From: Bacteroidota bacterium
GTDB lineage: Bacteria; Bacteroidota; Bacteroidia; UBA8524
Direction of reading: 5' to 3'
Assembly (NCBI GenBank): GCA_003531115.1
Contig: DQHT01000108.1
Location: 4,539 to 18,815, forward strand
DNA length: 14,277 bases
In this document: piece after piece, positions 7,560 to 14,277 of the stretch
Position numbering within the stretch: position 1 is the stretch's first letter
Layout: every line of letters begins with the position of its first letter
The notes under the pieces: generated by a model
The model's database searches: none
Told to the model about the DNA's origin: nothing
What the model saw: the letters and a program-made list of their open reading frames with translations, nothing else
Program-made: the position numbers and the translations under genes

Positions 7560-7826
7560 TTAGTGTGTTTTTATAACCTGGTATTGGAAGGTGTCCGTAT
7601 GTCCTGGTGTTTGAATTCTCAACAGATAAGTACCAGGAGACAGAGATTCAAGATCCATAGTCCATGATGTCTCATTAAAACGATTAATTGGAACTGACAA
7701 ACTTTGTCCGAGCAAATTTATGATCTGCATTGAAGGCATAGGGTCATTATGCAGAAATGTGATCTTCAACCAACGTTCAGTCGGATTTGGATACACCTGA
7801 CAATATTGGTTTGTTTCTATGCTATT
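7560..7826 (-). other. T9SS type A sorting domain (Por secretion system tail)
   Basis: These are residues 2149-2236 of the giant protein. The signature is VYPNPTERWLKITF (YPNP at residues 2160-2163), then MQIINLLGQSL, MDLESLSPGTYLLRIQT and a closing strand ending in the C-terminal histidine. In the known family this tail targets cargo to the T9SS and is cleaved and replaced by a lipopolysaccharide anchor by the PorU sortase, leaving the protein on the outer surface. Confidence 0.92.
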
Positions 7827-10800
7827 CAGGCTCATCACACCGATGTATGGATTACTTAAGGCCACACACCCTTCGTTAGAGGTAACTTCAATTTGATAAG
7901 TACCATTTTGCTGCATGACCCAAAACGTATCGTTGGCATTAGAAATGCCCGTTCCATTCAGGTACCAGTTTAAGCCTAGCATTCCGGTACCCGAAACAAA
8001 AAGTGTATCGAAACTCTTCACAATAGATGGTACTGCAGGAAGGGCGAGCTCTTCTACTGTAAAATCATCTTTCTGAAAACAGTTTCCGTTATCACTCACC
8101 GAAACATAGTATGAACCTTTCACGCTAATGGAGTGCTGAGCAGCTGTGTTTCCATCAAACCAATAATAGCTGGCAAAGTTTCCAGCATCGATATTCACCG
8201 AATCGCCCAGGCAATAGAAATACACCGAGTCAAGCTGCAAAGGTGTTCCCGGACTGAGTTCAACATAAATCGAATCAGAACTCGAACAGGCGTTGTTGTC
8301 GAGGGCAAATAGGGTATACCACACCTTATTTTCCGGTAAGATTTCAGGGAGCCCGTTTTCCATCCAATGGGTTTCTTTAAAAAGGGAATTTGTAAAATAT
8401 AGCGGTTCGTTACGGCATAGGGTAGTATCTAACGGTAGGTCAATAGAAGCCCCGGTCCCGGTTCCTACCCGTATCGTATCAGATAGAACACAGCCATCGA
8501 TACTCTCCAGTCTTACTGTTATTGTTTCATTCCCGAAGGAGGAATAGGTAGCAGAGGTACTTCCATCAGACCATAGATAGGAAGCAAAAGTACCGGGGAA
8601 AAGTGTCACAGGTGCGCCATTACATGCTAACACAGAATCCATCAATAAACTGGACTGCCCCCCTTGTTGAGGAATTTTTAACATGAAGCCATCATTCCAA
8701 ATATTGAGATCAGGAATTCCACTTTTTGGAAAGATCCTGACACCAAGAGAGTCGCCCTGATTCAAAGGTGGAAGAGCCACCGACATGGAATGAGAATTGG
8801 AATAGGGAAGGCTGCTGAATGTTATCGGCTTTAAAAAGCGGGCAAATACGGTATTTCCTTTAAACACCTCCATTACCAAAGTATCTCCGCTTACGGGTTC
8901 ATTCGCTGACAAATGGACCACGATGTCGCTGTTACCAATACAGGCTTTGTTTATGGATGCACTATCGATCCGATAATCTAAACTACCATTCAATTCAAAG
9001 CAACCAGGCATAGGCTGGGCAGCCCTTTTTATGCCAAAATAATCGTGGCTCACTGCGTTCAGTTTTATTGCAGAGGGACGAACACCTTGATTTCCTATCC
9101 GGAGGTATGGAAGTGCGGTATATTGAGGATCCAGGTATTGAGAGTTAGCATCCTGCTGGCTTTCTGCTTTCCATTGACTGAGGGATTTTTGGGTATCTGT
9201 ATTTCCGTGCTGGTAGCTCACATAAACATTCGAACTCACCTTGAAAACATTTTCGTTGGATAGAATACTTCCGGTTGTATCAAGAAAATAAAGGAATTCG
9301 GTTGGGTAGAGTGAAGAGAAAACATTGTTATAGATACGCAATTCCTTTATATCATGCATGATTCTAACAAAGCTAACCTCCAAAGTATCTGCTCTAGTAT
9401 AGTCGTAAGCCAAATTACCATGATGGAAGGTGTTATGAGCAACCAGGCTATTCCCACCCTGTACGACGAGCAGGGGGGAATGATTTAAGCCAAATGAATA
9501 GTCATTTGAAAGGATTTGATTATTCAAGACAAATGTCGTGTCCGGTGTATTTCTTAAGTCTAAGGATAAGGCATTAAATTGAACCTGGATTATATTTTTT
9601 TCGATACGCAAGGGACCTTTAGCCATGCTTACTGAAAAACCATGATGCGTATTGCTAAAATTATTTTGAATGCTTGCATTTTGAACCAGTATAAGGCGAA
9701 TACCATGTATACAATCCAGAAAGCTATTCTTGGCGATGTAGACATCAGCTACGGTTCCTTTAGGTCCTCCGAGAGCTGATAAAAATACCCCCGCATCAAA
9801 ACCCTTGAAAACACAGTTGGTAACGCGGATATCCGAAATATCAAGAAAATCAGTGTTCCCTAAGGCGGGTGGATAGTTTCCGTGAGTGGTGATGCCATTT
9901 TCCATTTTGTAATAGTCTTCAAAGGCTTCAAAATGACAATTGGTGATTTGAATATTTGAGGCACCATTCCAAATCACGATGCCTGATGTCAAAGTAAAAT
10001 TGACAATTTCATTGCTAAACCCAATTCCTTCGATTGCGACATTCTTTGGTCCATTAATAAAGAGGTGTTGGTATCTATAATTTTTAACCTGGTTAAACCT
10101 GGTCTTTTCCGGATCTCCGCTCCGGCTTCGAAGGGTGAAATTCAAGTCGTCTCTTCCTCGATAGAAATTTTCCAGTTCCAGGCCACCCAAATAGATGCCG
10201 TCTTCCAAAATTAATTCAACATCGTCACAGATACCATGGAGATTAACCGTTTCAATGGCCTGTGCAAGAAGCGGAAAGTCGGAGTCAGGTTTCCCGACCG
10301 TAAAGGTGCCTTGAATTGGAACAAAATAATTTCCTTTTAGGGTATCCAACACGGCATATTCATCAGGCAGATTATTGACTTGAAGCGGATAGATTTCATA
10401 GGGAATGATACCCAGATAGGATTTCGGAAAATACAAAGCAACAAGTGCCGTATCTCCAGGTGCAATTTTCGGAGTAATGACTAAATTCAAGACCGTGTTG
10501 CCGATCCGGGCAGACACTTCTAAATGCCGGATCGTATCAATACCGGCATTGCTGGTTCTGAGATAAACTGAATCCGAACAGGGGTTAGAAGCGTGGTTTT
10601 CCAGTCCCAGAAAATACACATTGTTCCTGTGAAATGCGGGCACTTCCTGGCATCCCGCCAAAGGTGTGAGGCTATCGCGCTGGTTTTCCGCTATGTCTGT
10701 TGATACTTCCGGTAGAAAGAGTTGAGAGAATGGCCTTTCGGGGTGGTTTTCGTTTATTCGGTAACTGTAAGTTGGTTTGCCGCCGCCGGGAATCGGAAAC

Positions 10801-13800
10801 ACATTCGACGGACTAAAAACAAAAGGTTCAAAATAAAGTTGAGTTTGCTTGCTATTCAGATCAAAACCTAAGGTATTCCAGGCCTGAAAACTCAGCTTGG
10901 TTCCAATAGGGGAGGTAATGTCATTTTGCTCGAAATAAAAACCATTGGAAAGCGAACAATTGCTGTGGTATACGTTGTGATCGAATCGCAGGAAACTACT
11001 TGCTGTATCGCCATTGAAATATTCATTTAAATAGCAATAGTTCGAGTCTGTTTTCTTTGAAATCAGATTATTGATGACTGTAGCTGAATCCACATCCCGA
11101 AAACGGATAGCATACAACTTATAACCTGTTTCGGGTAATTTAATTTCAAATTGAAATGTGTTATGCGCAATTTCAGGCTTATTCAATCTGATTAAGTCAA
11201 GAAGTTGTACTTGATAGCCAGATTTATAAATAAAGCCATTATTAAAAATACGCACAGAATCCATCGCCTGATAAAGATCGCCAACACGAACGGTGCCCAA
11301 AATAAATTCGTTTTTTTCGACCCTAAGCTGAGCAGTTCGTTGCAGGTAAAGCACCTCCGTATTTCCTCCATAAAACCGATTGTTTTCGATAAGCAGATTG
11401 TGTGTATTGCTTGAGTTAATACGATGGTAAAAGAAGGCATTGTTTTCAAAAGTTATGGAATCACAGCCTGAAATAAAGGAATTGTTTTGGCTCGGGTGAA
11501 AAAAGGAGTTAGACCAAAAACGGACCTTTCCGGCATTCGTAACAAACACCTCATCCTCAAAAAGGTTATGATGAATAGAGCATTCCCTGCCATGTATGCG
11601 CACTCTTTTTGAAAATAAAATGCTTTCAAGATTTGTTTGATGCGCGTTGGTATCAATAAGGGTCTGGGAAGTTAGATATATACCGGATACATGAATGTTT
11701 CTGATATTGTTCAGGTATAATTGACAGGTACTGAAATAAGGAATAATCGGAACTGTACCACCCTTAAGTTTAACAAGGCTACTGTCGCTAATTTCTCCCC
11801 GTATAAATAAGGTATCTTCCTGCTTTCCAGGGATTTCCCCATTGAGATAAATACCATCCTCGTAAACTCCACCAACTGCCTGAATGTGTACGTTACCACA
11901 CATCCCGGAGTGGTACAATGCTTTTGTGGTTTCATAAAAATCCATAAAAACACCCTTACCACCTCTCAGTTGATAGGTGCCGTAGAAAGGATGTTGGGAA
12001 GCAGGAACGAAATAGACCGTGGTGGAATTCGTATCAGGTAGTTGTCCGTTAAGGCTTAAAAGTTGTGCCTCAAATGACTCAGGTTTGGAATAAGAAAAAA
12101 GGTAATAAGCAATGGGATAATCCTTTAAGGTATCTCCCGGTGCAATGAGGCCGGACCATATCGGTTCCATTTTATCCATGCCATTCATTCTCAACTTCAG
12201 GCGATAGGACTTGATGGTATCCGATTGTGAAAGGTTGATCAGGGTAAGCCGCAACAAAGGCTCGGTTCGGCAGGAAGCGGAATCCAGATTTACTTTGAAA
12301 TGAACGGGAATTCTCGTGTTTCCTGAATTTTCAACGCAGCCCCTTATCGAAGAATTAACGCGCGGATTTCCTAACAGATCCGTTAGTGGCCTGTTTAGCG
12401 AATCGCCTGTCAGCAGATGGGAAGAGTCTGTATCAAATGTATAATGAATTGGACTTGGAAAATTAAGCTTAAGGTGCCTTGATTGAACTTCTTTTCCCGT
12501 TGCCTGTAGCGAAGCAAGGCTGGGGTTAGAAGGTCCTGTTATCAGGCTGTCCGTGGAAAAAATATTATATGAGGAGCGCAATCCGGAAGGAAGGATACTG
12601 TACACTTTTCCCGTGTCTGAACAAGCTATGATATTATTGGAAATGCTAAAGGATATAGGCAGCGTGAATCGGATTAAGCCACTAGCGCCGGCCTTCCCTC
12701 TGACGGTATTCCATCGGAAATTTAAATTCCCGACTTCGGTGAATTCAATACCCTCATTAAGCGACGCAAAATAGTTGTTCTCAATAAGAATAGAATCAAG
12801 GGATGAGGGTTTATAGACAGCAAGTGAATGGTTAAACCTTCCTGTTACTACGTTTCCTGAGACCAGGCCGCTCCGAACCATATGCAGGATTATATTTCCT
12901 ATTGGCCAAATTCGGAAACTATCACAATTTGTATGTATCTGATTATTTTCAATAACAAAATCCCGCACGTAACGCAGGTTGATGGCGGAAGAATAAACCT
13001 GTTCAAACTTATTGTGGCTGACAACAATATTGCTATCAAACCGAGAATAGTAACTGCTAATATCAATCCCAACCATGGAATTCCAAAACTGGTTATTCCT
13101 AACATAGAGATTGCTTCCGGTCTTATATTGGCTGCTTGTCGATCTGCGGATATAGTAGCGTTGGCTACTCATACCTTTAAATGCATTACTATCGAGAACG
13201 AATTTATTCCCTTCTATATAGATGTTTTTGAAGACATCGTAAATATATATGCCATTATGTTCCGTGTATCCAAAAAAGTTGATGTTTCGGATAATTACAT
13301 TTTTACAGTCAGTTAAGCCGATTGAACCTTGTAACCGACAAAATTCAGAATGTCCTGAACCACTTTCGATCACCAACCAGCCATTTCCATTCTTATTGAT
13401 GTCTTTGAAGGCAGCCCCTGGAAAATGATGGCCTTCACTAAGTTTGAGATGAACCGTATCACATATTCCATAAACATCGAGTGTGTCACTCGCCGCGATT
13501 AAATCCTTAAAATCACATTTATATTCTCCAACAGTATAGGATCCGGTCATTGCCGTTTTTAATCCATAGCTCACAAACTTATTGTTGACGGGGTACTGGT
13601 CTTTATAGTTTCCGATGAATTCTGCGGAAATGATAATGGAATAGCTTTTTCTCGGCTGAAAATTATAGGGCATAAGCCCCAGATTTTCCGCGATCCCCTG
13701 AGAGGGCAACGGAACCAAACGGCGTATTTCGAAGGTCTCAGAATTTATCGTAACAGTTAAAAGAATTGAGTCCAGCGTTAATAATCCTTCATTGATTAAG

Positions 13801-14277
13801 GTGATTCTGACACTGTCATAACCGGGACAAATATTTTGGCCAAAACTATAATAGGTGCCGGATAAACGAAGGTTGCGATCCACCAGATCAAACTCCAGTG
13901 CGCCAATATCGGGGGGCGTCTTTCGCGGTTTGCCAGCATAATCTACAGTTATCCCGCAATAAACACCCAGGTTTGAAAAGGCAAAATTTCCGGGATCAGT
14001 AGAGAAACCAGTGCCATTTACATTGTGTGATTGAAGGTCTTTTCCGCTGAATTGCTGCCACTGACTTAAGTTCGAATATGTTGTAGAAAATGACCCGAAT
14101 ACGGCTTCTCCTTCAGAAAGGTAATAATTATTATGGTTGAGTTGTTGAAAAGCGGCAGGGTTATCTAATACTATCGCATAATCACCCCCATTGAATGTAT
14201 TGTTCAAAGCCTGAATTCTTGATGAGCTTTTCATCCAAAAAATGGTACCTGTAGGATTTGTAACCCACATGGAGTTG
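7560..14277 (-). CDS. Giant T9SS-secreted protein with repeated parallel beta-helix and CARDB-like modules, N-terminus outside the window
   Basis: A single open frame of at least 2238 codons runs to the right edge with no start context. The ATG at 14268-14270 is internal, since N-S codons precede it in frame, so the signal peptide must lie outside. Residue numbers here count from that ATG. The protein is a chain: a partial beta-helix (to about 127), a CARDB/Ig-like domain (about 128-238), three beta-helix plus CARDB-like units (243-763, 764-1320, 1321 to about 1874), four Ig/PKD-like modules (about 1876-2140), and a T9SS type A tail (2149-2236). The beta-helix parts show the asparagine-rich rungs typical of right-handed helices (IRNINFFGY, IYIEGNKFVLDSN, ITNCHFEAFE) and end caps such as LSQWQQFSGKDLQSHN and PPDIGALEF. 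No catalytic polysaccharide-lyase residues could be assigned. A glycan-binding, adhesive or lyase-like surface role is possible. It converges with the caspase gene, 24 bp apart. Confidence 0.88.
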   Translation of the reverse strand, partial: NSMWVTNPTGTIFWMKSSSRIQALNNTFNGGDYAIVLDNPAAFQQLNHNNYYLSEGEAVFGSFSTTYSNLSQWQQFSGKDLQSHNVNGTGFSTDPGNFAFSNLGVYCGITVDYAGKPRKTPPDIGALEFDLVDRNLRLSGTYYSFGQNICPGYDSVRITLINEGLLTLDSILLTVTINSETFEIRRLVPLPSQGIAENLGLMPYNFQPRKSYSIIISAEFIGNYKDQYPVNNKFVSYGLKTAMTGSYTVGEYKCDFKDLIAASDTLDVYGICDTVHLKLSEGHHFPGAAFKDINKNGNGWLVIESGSGHSEFCRLQGSIGLTDCKNVIIRNINFFGYTEHNGIYIYDVFKNIYIEGNKFVLDSNAFKGMSSQRYYIRRSTSSQYKTGSNLYVRNNQFWNSMVGIDISSYYSRFDSNIVVSHNKFEQVYSSAINLRYVRDFVIENNQIHTNCDSFRIWPIGNIILHMVRSGLVSGNVVTGRFNHSLAVYKPSSLDSILIENNYFASLNEGIEFTEVGNLNFRWNTVRGKAGASGLIRFTLPISFSISNNIIACSDTGKVYSILPSGLRSSYNIFSTDSLITGPSNPSLASLQATGKEVQSRHLKLNFPSPIHYTFDTDSSHLLTGDSLNRPLTDLLGNPRVNSSIRGCVENSGNTRIPVHFKVNLDSASCRTEPLLRLTLINLSQSDTIKSYRLKLRMNGMDKMEPIWSGLIAPGDTLKDYPIAYYLFSYSKPESFEAQLLSLNGQLPDTNSTTVYFVPASQHPFYGTYQLRGGKGVFMDFYETTKALYHSGMCGNVHIQAVGGVYEDGIYLNGEIPGKQEDTLFIRGEISDSSLVKLKGGTVPIIPYFSTCQLYLNNIRNIHVSGIYLTSQTLIDTNAHQTNLESILFSKRVRIHGRECSIHHNLFEDEVFVTNAGKVRFWSNSFFHPSQNNSFISGCDSITFENNAFFYHRINSSNTHNLLIENNRFYGGNTEVLYLQRTAQLRVEKNEFILGTVRVGDLYQAMDSVRIFNNGFIYKSGYQVQLLDLIRLNKPEIAHNTFQFEIKLPETGYKLYAIRFRDVDSATVINNLISKKTDSNYCYLNEYFNGDTASSFLRFDHNVYHSNCSLSNGFYFEQNDITSPIGTKLSFQAWNTLGFDLNSKQTQLYFEPFVFSPSNVFPIPGGGKPTYSYRINENHPERPFSQLFLPEVSTDIAENQRDSLTPLAGCQEVPAFHRNNVYFLGLENHASNPCSDSVYLRTSNAGIDTIRHLEVSARIGNTVLNLVITPKIAPGDTALVALYFPKSYLGIIPYEIYPLQVNNLPDEYAVLDTLKGNYFVPIQGTFTVGKPDSDFPLLAQAIETVNLHGICDDVELILEDGIYLGGLELENFYRGRDDLNFTLRSRSGDPEKTRFNQVKNYRYQHLFINGPKNVAIEGIGFSNEIVNFTLTSGIVIWNGASNIQITNCHFEAFEDYYKMENGITTHGNYPPALGNTDFLDISDIRVTNCVFKGFDAGVFLSALGGPKGTVADVYIAKNSFLDCIHGIRLILVQNASIQNNFSNTHHGFSVSMAKGPLRIEKNIIQVQFNALSLDLRNTPDTTFVLNNQILSNDYSFGLNHSPLLVVQGGNSLVAHNTFHHGNLAYDYTRADTLEVSFVRIMHDIKELRIYNNVFSSLYPTEFLYFLDTTGSILSNENVFKVSSNVYVSYQHGNTDTQKSLSQWKAESQQDANSQYLDPQYTALPYLRIGNQGVRPSAIKLNAVSHDYFGIKRAAQPMPGCFELNGSLDYRIDSASINKACIGNSDIVVHLSANEPVSGDTLVMEVFKGNTVFARFLKPITFSSLPYSNSHSMSVALPPLNQGDSLGVRIFPKSGIPDLNIWNDGFMLKIPQQGGQSSLLMDSVLACNGAPVTLFPGTFASYLWSDGSTSATYSSFGNETITVRLESIDGCVLSDTIRVGTGTGASIDLPLDTTLCRNEPLYFTNSLFKETHWMENGLPEILPENKVWYTLFALDNNACSSSDSIYVELSPGTPLQLDSVYFYCLGDSVNIDAGNFASYYWFDGNTAAQHSISVKGSYYVSVSDNGNCFQKDDFTVEELALPAVPSIVKSFDTLFVSGTGMLGLNWYLNGTGISNANDTFWVMQQNGTYQIEVTSNEGCVALSNPYIGVMSLNSIETNQYCQVYPNPTERWLKITFLHNDPMPSMQIINLLGQSLSVPINRFNETSWTMDLESLSPGTYLLRIQTPGHTDTFQYQVIKTH
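7840..8646 (-). repeat. Four Ig/PKD-like modules before the type A tail
   Basis: These are residues about 1876-2140 of the giant protein. Each module is about 60-70 residues with a Cys near the start and, in most, a Cys near the end. Examples are LACNGAPVTLFPG...YLWSDGST...SIDGC, TTLCRNEPLYF...NNACSSSD, FYCLGDSVNIDAG...YYWFDGNT...NGNC and a fourth, more diverged, ending SNEGC. They match the six modules of the 869-residue type B protein in layout and in the WSDGST turn. They probably act as a spacer stalk between the beta-helix array and the anchor. Confidence 0.75.
8649..10310 (-). repeat. Beta-helix + CARDB-like module, copy 4 (C-terminal-most)
   Basis: These are residues 1321 to about 1874. 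The module opens with GTFTVGKPDSDFPLLAQAIE and HGICDDVELILEDGIY, the same opening as copy 2. It has Asn-rich rungs (IQITNCHFEAFE, VYIAKNSFLD, ASIQNNFSNT) and a cap with SLSQWKAESQQDANSQYLD. It ends PMPGCFEL before a CARDB-like domain beginning with ACIGNSDIVVHL. Copies are diverged at the protein level and show no long DNA identity by eye. Confidence 0.7.
10311..11981 (-). repeat. Beta-helix + CARDB-like module, copy 3
   Basis: These are residues 764-1320. It starts GTYQLRGGKGVFMDFYETTK with the Cys in GMCGNVHI, equivalent to GICDTV and GICDDV of copies 2 and 4. Rungs include LLIENNRFYGGN and VRIFNNGFIYK. The cap region contains LSFQAWNTLGFDLNSKQT, and the helix closes with LAGCQEV before the CARDB-like part starting PCSDSVYLRTSNAG. 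It lacks the TVG seen in the other two openings. Confidence 0.7.
11982..13544 (-). repeat. Beta-helix + CARDB-like module, copy 2
   Basis: These are residues 243-763. It starts GSYTVGEYKCDFKDLIAA with GICDTVHLKLSEGHHF. Rungs include VIIRNINFFGYTE, IYIEGNKFVL, FDSNIVVSHNKFEQ and FVIENNQIHTN. The cap region holds LQATGKEVQSRHL and the closing SSIRGCVEN, and the CARDB-like domain follows with SCRTEPLLRLTLINLSQSDT. This is the shortest of the three complete units, at about 520 residues. Confidence 0.7.
13557..14277 (-). repeat. Beta-helix + CARDB-like module, copy 1 (partial)
   Basis: Only the last helix rungs and cap of this unit are visible (IQALNNTFNGGDYAIVLDN, then LSQWQQFSGKDLQSHN and PPDIGALEF). 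The CARDB/Ig-like domain follows from about residue 128 (NICPGYDSVRITLINEG). Here the helix ends with the common DIGALE form, whereas copies 2-4 have a glycine-cysteine at that site. The rest of the helix, and any earlier units, lie beyond the window. Confidence 0.65.

Noticed and set aside
12882..13316. 144-codon plus-strand ORF antisense to the giant protein
   Set aside because: It is antisense to well-defined beta-helix rungs and shows no family motif; its composition mirrors the Asn/Ile-rich sense strand.
3615..14277. Caspase-gasdermin or other caspase-based antiphage module
   Set aside because: No gasdermin-like, TPR-CHAT, TIR or nuclease gene adjoins the protease, and the signal peptide argues against a cytoplasmic abortive-infection role.
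7560..14277. CRISPR-like or DNA-level tandem repeat array in the giant gene
   Set aside because: The repetition is at protein-module level with units of about 520-560 residues; no short regularly spaced identical DNA repeats were seen.

Overview
The window looks like chromosomal DNA of a member of the Bacteroidota. Two very different genes end in the two sorting tails of the type IX secretion system (T9SS), a system essentially confined to that phylum. One tail is the gliding-motility-associated (type B) domain and the other is the Por secretion tail (type A). Recognisable Shine-Dalgarno sequences are also missing before most starts, as is common there. The genus cannot be read from this window.

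Layout. Bases 1-422 (+) hold the 3' part of a RibD C-terminal/dihydrofolate-reductase-like reductase. It converges on a GNAT N-acetyltransferase at 441-956 (-). Upstream of that on the same strand is an 869-residue secreted protein (1005-3614, -) with a signal peptide, a cysteine-containing N-terminal domain, six Ig/PKD-like modules and a type B tail. A 135-bp divergent spacer (3615-3749) contains a hairpin and a possible 18-codon leader ORF. It is followed by a 1261-residue exported WD40-caspase protein (3750-7535, +). This runs convergently, with 24 bp between, into a giant cell-surface protein (7560-14277, -). The giant is open to the right window edge (at least 2238 residues) and is built from repeated parallel beta-helix plus CARDB/Ig-like modules, four Ig/PKD-like modules and a type A tail.

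How the genes relate. The three large proteins all appear to be extracytoplasmic. Two are T9SS cargo of opposite sorting classes. The third, between them, is a predicted cysteine peptidase of the C14 clan with an intact-looking His/Cys dyad behind about 16 WD40-like repeats, and it carries a Sec signal peptide but no T9SS tail. No T9SS machinery gene, PorP/SprF-type partner, gasdermin or other defence effector is visible. A functional link between the protease and the surface proteins is therefore inferred from position only. No tRNA, rRNA, CRISPR array, transposase or integration signature was seen. All spacers between genes are under 140 bp.
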